Assembly (NCBI GenBank): GCA_025353985.1 | Contig: JANXNT010000452.1 | Location: 1-6,803 of the forward strand | Direction of reading: 5' to 3' | Origin: Limnoglobus sp. | GTDB taxonomy: Bacteria; Planctomycetota; Planctomycetia; Gemmatales; Gemmataceae | DNA length: 6,803 bases | In this document: positions 1 to 4,310 of the stretch, piece by piece | Numbering within the stretch: the first letter of the stretch is position 1 | Layout of the letters: the number at the start of each line of letters is the position of its first letter | Program-made: the position numbers and the translations under genes | Notes under the pieces: model-generated | Database searches by the model: none | What the model saw: only the letters and a program-made list of their open reading frames with translations | Told to the model about the DNA's origin: nothing

Positions 1-2
1 AC

Positions 3-174
3 GACCGCGCTAACCCCACCGGCAAAGCGCACTTTGCGTTGAATGCCAAGTCGTCATCTGGCTTTTTATGAACGGCGGCGTCTCGCACATGGAGACGTTC
101 TACCTTAACCCATGCTCACGAAGTACGCCGGCAAGTTGATCAACGAGCCACCGGGCTTGGGTCGATGGTTTTGA
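3..174 (+). pseudogene. Degenerate remnant resembling the C-terminal part of an IS630-type transposase
   Basis: No single open frame covers this stretch, but three short frames join into a transposase-like string. Frame 3 (3-50) ends in LNAK. Frame 2 (50-121) continues VVIWLFMNGG and METFYLNPCS. Frame 1 (121-174) gives KYAGKLIN and ends at a TGA. In IS630-family DDE transposases the end of the catalytic domain reads roughly HxAK-VxxWL, then a short gap, then FYLPPYSPELNPDE, and the remnant follows that order. The two frame changes and the altered residues (LNPCS for LPPYS, no intact NPDE) mean it cannot be active. The upstream part lies outside the window. The match is from memory of the family pattern, without an alignment, so the assignment is tentative; it could be a chance resemblance. 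Confidence 0.35.
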
Positions 175-211
175 AAGTGGCAAACTGTTGCATCTCCGGG
201 ATGCTTCCGAT

Positions 212-496
212 TCACGATGTGCGGCGACTAGCTAGCCAGCGTTGCAACGATTCCTGGCGCTCCCCCGATGGCCGACCGGCGAGCAGGCTGGCGACACTCA
301 GATCTTCATCGACTCCAGGCCAATGAATGCCGAAGCCGCCGCCGACCAACTGCCACCCGCTACGTTCCTCGGGTGTGGCGTGAACCAATCTCGGATACCA
401 ACTAAGCGGGCGACCGTCGGCCAGTCCGACAGACAATTCATCCTCCGTCACCTCGACCCTCACCGCAGCAATTATTTCAGGTGACGAAAAACTCAT
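212..496 (-). CDS. DUF2442 domain-containing protein (orphan)
   Basis: This 94-residue protein is almost entirely one DUF2442 domain. Visible landmarks are VTEDELSVGLADGR (residues 16-29), the WYPRL block (33-37), ATPEER (40-45), GGGFGIHWPGVDEDLS (52-67), and the ending SLLAGRPS. The GIHWP.DEDLS block is the family signature. DUF2442 proteins are small, of unknown biochemical role, and are often encoded beside a DUF4160 protein in a toxin-antitoxin-like pair. No DUF4160 reading frame is seen on either side here, so this copy looks orphaned. The ATG at 496 is supported by a GAGG ribosome-binding site at 503-506, six bases upstream; the stop is TGA at 212-214. A perfect TATAAT at 562-567, inside the loop of the upstream inverted repeat, could serve as its -10 box. 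The IS630-like remnant lies directly downstream. Confidence 0.93.
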   Translation of the reverse strand: MSFSSPEIIAAVRVEVTEDELSVGLADGRPLSWYPRLVHATPEERSGWQLVGGGFGIHWPGVDEDLSVASLLAGRPSGERQESLQRWLASRRTS

Positions 497-534
497 GGCA
501 AACCTCGTCAGTAAATTGTCATCCGCGTATCAAT

Positions 535-592
535 GTGGGGCACGTTTTTAACGTGCCATTGATTATAACGGCACGTTAAAAACGTGCCCCAC
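535..592. repeat. Perfect inverted repeat, 23-bp arms, each arm itself a palindrome
   Basis: Arms 535-557 and 570-592 are exact reverse complements across 23 bases, with a 12-base loop at 558-569. Each arm also folds alone: GGCACGTT-TTT-AACGTGCC at 539-557 and GGCACGTT-AAA-AACGTGCC at 570-588. The repeat could therefore form either one long hairpin or two adjacent short ones. It sits between the end of the minus-strand export gene set (stop at 616) and the start of DUF2442 (496). No run of T follows on either strand, so it is not a classical intrinsic terminator. It may be a dispersed REP- or MITE-like element, a protein-binding site or a processing hairpin. Confidence 0.85.
562..567 (-). promoter_or_regulatory. 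TATAAT -10-like box in the inverted-repeat loop, facing DUF2442
   Basis: Read on the minus strand, the loop of the inverted repeat contains GTTATAATC, a perfect sigma70 -10 hexamer. It points toward the DUF2442 start at 496, leaving roughly a 60-base leader that would carry the short hairpin 539-557. No convincing TTGACA-like -35 box is present at the usual distance, because that position falls in the right arm of the repeat. Planctomycete promoters are not well enough defined to be sure. Confidence 0.3.
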
Positions 593-615
593 CGTTCCGC
601 ATTCCGCATTTCCCC

Positions 616-1863
616 CTACTCGCCCGTCACGGTCACCTTGAAAGTGACGGCGGCCGATTTCAATTCGGGGATGTTCGACACGGCTTGGACGGCGATCTCG
701 GCGAGGGCGCGCGTTGTGGTGTGAAAGTGGACGACGTAGCCGGTGGTTTTGCGGGTGATGTGGACTTGCGACACGAGGCCGTCGCAGGCTTGGCGGATCG
801 CGACTTCGGAGGGGGGCGTTTCGTCGTTGCTCGGCTGCTGGCCGCGAATTAGGATCGGCGTGGGCGTGGCGTTGGGCACGGGCGTGGTTGCCGATGCGGG
901 TTGCCACGCGGGGTCGGTCATGCCTGGTGGCACTTCCGTATTAGACGACAGCGGCCCGACGCGGCCACGCCATTCGGGCGGGACGGCGGGGACGGTTGGC
1001 CCCGTGTTCGTTGGAAACGGTGGCGGCACCGCACCGTTGACGGTTGGCACCGCGTAGCGATACTGCGGCGTCTCGGCGATCGGCCTCGGCGTTGTCGGGC
1101 GTGGCGTGACGGCGGTGAATGTCGGTGCGGGGGCGAGTGGTGCGGCCGTGCTGGCATAGGCGGGCGCTTCGTTGCCGGGCGGCGTGCGGAACGGGTACGA
1201 AACCGGTATCGGGAACGCGCCAGGAGTCGCGCCGCTCATGGCGTACCAGTTGGCCGATGTTGCCGGATATTCGTTCGCGGGAGCCAGCGGGTTCGCGCCC
1301 GGTGTGGTCGTACCCCAACCGTACCAACGGTACGCGGGGCGGCCCGCATATGCGGTCGCGCCGCTCGCCGTCGTGCCGCGGAACGGCGGATTACCGGTGT
1401 TCGCGGGTTGTTGTTGTGCCGGTGGCGGATTCTGGCCAACGCGCGCTTGTGGTGGTGGCTGCGCTGGCCCGACCACGGCGGATTTCACCGCTTTTGCACG
1501 GTCGTTCACCCAACCCGTCACGCCCGTAAACGCTCCGCGAACGCTTGCCGGATTCCCGGCGGGCGGTTGGCCGGCGGTGGAAATCGGTTGCGGTGCGGGT
1601 GCCGTGGGTGTGGTGCGAAATGCATACGGATTTGCGGCGGGCGCGGTCGGTGCCGTGGGTTCGAATTTCGCGAACGGGTCGAACGACTGCGACGGTGCCG
1701 CCCGCGCAGTGGGTTCATTGGTATCGAGTGGTTTCGCGGGCAACAACCGCACACCTTGGGCAAATCCGTCGCGCACCGGCCCCCCAAACAGGGCGGCAGT
1801 GATGCCGAACCCGCTCAGGAGCAGGAGAGTCGCGCGGCGTCGGTTCGGTCGTTGTTTAGCCAC
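616..1863 (-). CDS. Secreted Pro/Ala/Thr-rich protein with a small BON-like C-terminal domain
   Basis: This is a 415-residue protein of unknown function. The N-terminus (RRRATLLLLSGFGITAALFG, about residues 8-27) looks like a signal peptide or anchor, followed by a possible cleavage near GFAQG. Residues 40-345 are low-complexity and rich in Pro, Ala and Thr, without membrane segments. An aromatic-rich island sits in the middle: RPAYRWYGWG, then ANWYAMSGATPGAFPIPV. The last 65 residues look folded: a helix (AIRQACDGL), strands (VHITRKTTGYVVHFHTTT), a helix (ALAEIAVQAVSNIPEL) and a strand (AAVTFKVTVT). That order resembles BON or HMA-type mini-domains, though this is inference. The start is GTG at 1863 with AAGGA at 1872-1876, eight bases upstream; the stop is TAG. 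It follows the 175-residue gene by about 41 bases, suggesting co-transcription with the export lipoprotein gene and a cell-envelope role. Confidence 0.8.
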   Translation of the reverse strand: MAKQRPNRRRATLLLLSGFGITAALFGGPVRDGFAQGVRLLPAKPLDTNEPTARAAPSQSFDPFAKFEPTAPTAPAANPYAFRTTPTAPAPQPISTAGQPPAGNPASVRGAFTGVTGWVNDRAKAVKSAVVGPAQPPPQARVGQNPPPAQQQPANTGNPPFRGTTASGATAYAGRPAYRWYGWGTTTPGANPLAPANEYPATSANWYAMSGATPGAFPIPVSYPFRTPPGNEAPAYASTAAPLAPAPTFTAVTPRPTTPRPIAETPQYRYAVPTVNGAVPPPFPTNTGPTVPAVPPEWRGRVGPLSSNTEVPPGMTDPAWQPASATTPVPNATPTPILIRGQQPSNDETPPSEVAIRQACDGLVSQVHITRKTTGYVVHFHTTTRALAEIAVQAVSNIPELKSAAVTFKVTVTGE

Positions 1864-1904
1864 TGGTCCGGTCCTTCGGAGCCGTCGGAATCCGTTCGGG
1901 TTTA

Positions 1905-2432
1905 TTATCGTCGTGGAGGCGTTGCGCCGCGGGCGGGGATCGATCCGAGTCCGGTTGCGCCGCGTTGCGTGCCGTTCGTGATGCCGCGATTAATGTTCGT
2001 TGCGTAGACGCTTTGGTAACTGCCGTGATTGCCGAAGTAGTTGCCGTAAACCACGGGGTGCCCGGCGGAACGGAGCGTGATCGGCTGGCCACCGGCTTCG
2101 AACGGCGGGGCGTTCGGGTCGTCGGCCACCGCCGCTTGGGCCAGGAAGCCGTTGCCGCTCGGCCCGATCAGCGGGCCGTTTCGCGCGTTGCCAAAGTTGT
2201 TTGCGCCACCGCTCGGCAAGCCAGGGCGGACGCCGTAGTAGTAGTTAATCCCAGGGTCGCCGCCACGCAGCAGGTTCAAGTACGGGCTGAGCGGTTGCGT
2301 CTGGCGGTTGTAGAAGTTCGGCAAATAGTTCTGCTGCGGTTGCGCCGGGTTTTGCGAGTACGGATACTGCGCAGACACCGGAAAGGCCGCCAGCAGAAGC
2401 ACAGGTAATACGAGCCAGTTTCGCATGGTCAC
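1905..2432 (-). CDS. Small secreted Tyr/Asn/Pro/Gly-rich hypothetical protein
   Basis: Not recognised as a named family. From the GTG at 2432 the protein is 175 residues; from the ATG at 2426 it is 173. The ATG is preferred because the signal peptide then begins naturally with MRNWLVLPVLLLAAFPVSA, probably cleaved before QYPYS. The mature part is rich in Tyr, Asn, Gly, Pro and Gln (YPYSQNPAQPQQNYLPNFYN; GINYYYGVRPGLPSGG). A more ordered block follows: PPFEAGGQPITLRSAGHPVV, then YGNYFGNHGSYQSVY. It contains no Cys and no second membrane segment, so it is probably periplasmic or surface-exposed. The gene starts 12 bases after the stop of the export lipoprotein gene (2439), a strong sign of one operon. 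The ribosome-binding site is weak for either start, which fits translational coupling. A structural or adhesive envelope role is a guess from composition. Confidence 0.75.
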   Translation of the reverse strand: MTMRNWLVLPVLLLAAFPVSAQYPYSQNPAQPQQNYLPNFYNRQTQPLSPYLNLLRGGDPGINYYYGVRPGLPSGGANNFGNARNGPLIGPSGNGFLAQAAVADDPNAPPFEAGGQPITLRSAGHPVVYGNYFGNHGSYQSVYATNINRGITNGTQRGATGLGSIPARGATPPRR

Positions 2433-2438
2433 TCGGAG

Positions 2439-3371
2439 TTAGCGTGATGTCGTACTTAGCCCGCGGCCCGTTACTTGGTTCACTGTACTCGCACCGAGTA
2501 GCGTCACCCCGAACAGTCGTTCGATCGGCGTGATGATCCGCGAGAGTGCCGTATCGATACGCACCAATCGTTGGGCCTTCACGTACACGCGATCGCCGGG
2601 CATGATCTGATAGTTCGTGGCCGTCACCCCGTGCTGCGTAATCCCGATCCAATCCACTGGCAGTATCTGCTCCGGCTGGCCCGCGTGTGGCGTGCGGCGT
2701 GCGACCCAAATTTGTCGCTTCGATGCCACCACTGGCAAGCCACCGATGTTTGCAATCGCATCGAACACCGTTTCGCTACCTGTCACGGGGAACGCGGTCA
2801 CTTGTTCGCCGTTGCCACCGCCATCGGTCACCACATAGTACCGCTTACTGTTGTACTGTAACACGTCGAGAATCACTTTTACCGAATCTTTCTTGAAGCC
2901 ACCCGTGCCCGGTTTCGTCGGGTCTTCTTGTCGCGAGATCTGATCGCGAACCGCCTCTGCCGCTTGTAGAAGCGTCAAACCCGCGACGGGGACCGACCCC
3001 CAAATACCGAGGAACACGGTACCATCGGGCCGCACCGAAAACTGCCCCGACACCGGTTGCACCGGCAGGCTGAACGCCTTCATTTCCTTGGGCTTTTTGT
3101 CCTTCTTCGCGTCTTTCTTTTCGTCGTCTTTTTCTTTGTCTTTGTCGCTACCCGCATCGGGGTCTTCGATGATCGTCACGACTTCGATGATGAGCAAGTC
3201 CGGCGGCTCGATCACGTACGGCGGCAACGTCACTTTCGCGAGTTCCACGGGCACGGTACCCGGCGCAGGCGGGGTAATCTGCGGCCCCATGCGGTGCGGC
3301 CCGTCGGGGTTCGCGCAACCGGCCACGCTCACCCACACCGTTGCGATTGCAAACCAGATTACACCACGCAT
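2439..3371 (-). CDS. Polysaccharide biosynthesis/export lipoprotein (Wza-like)
   Basis: The protein has 310 residues. It begins with a lipoprotein signal: a hydrophobic stretch ending in the lipobox VAGC, with Cys19 as the lipid-bearing residue. The poly-export domain opens at YVIEPPDLLIIEVV (52-65) and continues at FSVRPDGTVFLGIWGSVPVAGLTLLQA (111-137), the usual signature. An SLBB-like region follows (YYVVTDGGGNGEQVTAFPVTG, then TVFDAIANIGGLP, 178-213), then the closing MPGDRVYVK (257-265). Family members form the outer-membrane or periplasm-spanning channel for capsule or exopolysaccharide, working with a chain-length regulator/kinase and a flippase, none of which is in this window. An unusual Lys/Asp-rich insert (about 71-98, mostly D, K and E) splits the domain. 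The ATG at 3371 has GAGGGG at 3379-3384, seven bases upstream. It is the first gene of a probable three-gene operon. Confidence 0.93.
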   Translation of the reverse strand: MRGVIWFAIATVWVSVAGCANPDGPHRMGPQITPPAPGTVPVELAKVTLPPYVIEPPDLLIIEVVTIIEDPDAGSDKDKEKDDEKKDAKKDKKPKEMKAFSLPVQPVSGQFSVRPDGTVFLGIWGSVPVAGLTLLQAAEAVRDQISRQEDPTKPGTGGFKKDSVKVILDVLQYNSKRYYVVTDGGGNGEQVTAFPVTGSETVFDAIANIGGLPVVASKRQIWVARRTPHAGQPEQILPVDWIGITQHGVTATNYQIMPGDRVYVKAQRLVRIDTALSRIITPIERLFGVTLLGASTVNQVTGRGLSTTSR

Positions 3372-3675
3372 CGGCCGTCCCCTCGACTGCGCCGCAGACG
3401 AACAAACTCACGCTTCGTCCTTTGTTATCGGTACGCCGAGCGTCTCAACTACAGTTTTCCTAACCGTCACAGACGGAATTACGGCGAAAGAATCGGCACG
3501 CTTCGGCTGTTTTGCCGCAATTGAGCGGAAGTATCCCCAGTCAGTTGCGTCTCTCAAGAAGGCTCGACTTGGTACACAGGTTCTTGTTCGTAAACGAACC
3601 GCGGACTTAACGACAGTTCTGAATCGATAATGAACAAATGGGTTCTTACGCTGCGAGAGAAAAGTGACGCGGACG
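3372..3675. other. Leader/intergenic region upstream of the export operon
   Basis: These roughly 300 bases lie between the tRNA-type terminator and the export lipoprotein start. The stretch should hold the operon's minus-strand promoter and leader. A TTGAGA near 3450 followed by an AT-rich GATAACAA is the best candidate found, but the spacing is short (about 13-15 bases), so I do not call it. Open frames across this stretch on both strands have no recognisable protein pattern and run through the tRNA fragment or the export gene, so I treat them as chance. Confidence 0.4.
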
Positions 3676-3709
3676 AAAAAGGGCCGCAAGACGTAACACC
3701 TTGCGGCCC
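3676..3709 (-). terminator. Rho-independent terminator following the tRNA-Arg 3' half
   Basis: GGGCCGCAAG at 3681-3690 pairs perfectly with CTTGCGGCCC at 3700-3709 around a 9-base loop. On the minus strand the stem is followed directly by TTTTT (3680 down to 3676). A 10-bp GC-rich stem plus a T run is the classical intrinsic terminator. It begins four bases past the tRNA discriminator position, so it is most simply the native terminator of the tRNA gene. It also insulates the export operon from transcription entering from the right. Confidence 0.9.
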
Positions 3710-3713
3710 GAAT

Positions 3714-3755
3714 TGCACCCGACTGGGGTCGAACCAGTAACCTTCGGTTTCGTAG
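3714..3755 (-). tRNA. 3' half of tRNA-Arg(ACG), without a 5' half: probable att site
   Basis: Read on the minus strand, the sequence fits tRNA positions 32-73 exactly. The anticodon loop is CTACGAA (anticodon ACG), followed by the 3' anticodon stem ACCGA and the variable region AGGTT. The T-stem strands ACTGG and CCAGT pair perfectly around TTCGACC, then come acceptor strand CGGGTGC and discriminator A. The expected 5' partners, acceptor GCACCCG and anticodon strand TCGGT, are missing: the bases before the loop are AAAGAA, and no D-arm is seen upstream. It is therefore a truncated tRNA gene. Tyrosine-recombinase elements commonly recombine at the anticodon loop, leaving the displaced 3' half at one end and an intact tRNA at the other. 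Because the terminator adjoins this half, the older chromosome is to the left and any element to the right. Confidence 0.8.
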
Positions 3756-3854
3756 TTCTTTGGGCCGCCATTCACCCATTCCCTGGAAGCCCAAGGCGAA
3801 AACGCATTCTCCCCTAGAAATCCTTGTCGAACACTCACTTTCAAACCGCCTCTT

Positions 3855-3874
3855 CCGTCCCGCACCGTCCCGCA
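3855..3874. repeat. Tandem duplication, 10 bp x 2
   Basis: CCGTCCCGCA occurs twice back to back (3855-3864 and 3865-3874). It lies about 100 bases from the tRNA fragment and 21 bases from a second tandem duplication. Possible uses are recombinase or excisionase binding sites near the att core, or it is simply a slippage product. Confidence 0.7.
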
Positions 3875-3895
3875 AAAAACCGCTGTTTACCCCCC

Positions 3896-3919
3896 ATTCT
3901 TTGGCGGATTCTTTGGCGG
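3896..3919. repeat. Tandem duplication, 12 bp x 2
   Basis: ATTCTTTGGCGG occurs twice back to back (3896-3907 and 3908-3919), with identical copies. Together with the 10-bp duplication just to the left it forms a compact direct-repeat cluster beside the presumed attachment site. Confidence 0.75.
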
Positions 3920-4062
3920 TTTTCTGTTCAACTGTACACTTCGATGGCGTCGGCATCCTTGCCAGACCAGCGGACGAGTGGAGTCGCAGAAGGCCGACAC
4001 GAATTTCACGCCCCGAACGGCGTGACCAGGGCGACTTGAACGTCCTCGACTGACTCGATGAA

Positions 4063-4221
4063 ATGGGTCTGACCGAGGGTTTCGTGACCCTCCGGTTCGC
4101 GGGGTACTCGTCGCTTAGGGCCGCGATTGCCGCCGACACCGGGGCGTCCCTACTCGGAACCTTCAACGGACTACGTTTGCTCGACCCGTACCCGAGGGTT
4201 GGGCCGGCGCGGGGCGAGTAA
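4063..4221 (+). CDS. Possible small hypothetical ORF (52 residues)
   Basis: The frame starts with ATG at 4063 and ends with TAA at 4219-4221; a TGA at 4051-4053 closes the same frame just upstream. The product contains LTEGFVTLRFAGYSSLRAA, then TGASLLGTFNGLRLLDPYPR. Most codons end in G or C, as expected for coding DNA in a GC-rich genome, but that is weak evidence at this length. There is no clear ribosome-binding site and I recognise no family. It could equally be a decayed gene end or chance. Confidence 0.2.
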   Translation: MGLTEGFVTLRFAGYSSLRAAIAADTGASLLGTFNGLRLLDPYPRVGPARGE

Positions 4222-4310
4222 GTCCTCGGGCGGGCGTCTCCGCGTCAGCGTGCGGGCCGTTGTGGGTGAGGCGGGATACGTCAAGAGTTGGCAAATATTC
4301 GGAGATCCCG

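Larger units (their letters stand above)
3756..4310. other. Gene-poor junction region beside the tRNA fragment
   Basis: These 555 bases separate the tRNA half from the GH97 gene. The longest open frames (a 252-residue minus-strand frame, and plus-strand frames) have no recognisable domain, and the minus-strand frame runs straight through the tRNA fragment and terminator, so I judge them chance. The stretch contains two adjacent short tandem duplications (3855-3874 and 3896-3919) and one short open frame at 4063-4221, listed separately. No integrase gene is visible. A ribosome-binding site for GH97 (GGAG, 4301-4304) lies at the right end; no clear promoter was found. Confidence 0.5.

Noticed and set aside
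535..592. Inverted repeat as an intrinsic terminator for the export operon
   Set aside because: No T run follows the hairpin on either strand, and the internal symmetry is more complex than a terminator needs.
595..608. TTCCGCA x2 tandem repeat as a CRISPR or regulatory array
   Set aside because: Only two 7-base units with no spacers; too short to mean more than local slippage.
901..2007. 368-residue plus-strand open frame opposite the secreted protein genes
   Set aside because: It is very rich in Arg, Gly and Cys, typical of the antisense of a GC-rich Pro/Ala gene. It spans two real minus-strand genes and their gap.
3408..4166. 252-residue minus-strand open frame
   Set aside because: It runs through the tRNA-Arg 3' half and the intrinsic terminator, has an Arg/Ser-rich composition without domain motifs, and lacks a convincing ribosome-binding site.
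4260..4310. Earlier TTG start for GH97
   Set aside because: It would put charged residues before the signal peptide. The ATG at 4311 has a GGAG at the right spacing and begins a normal signal peptide.
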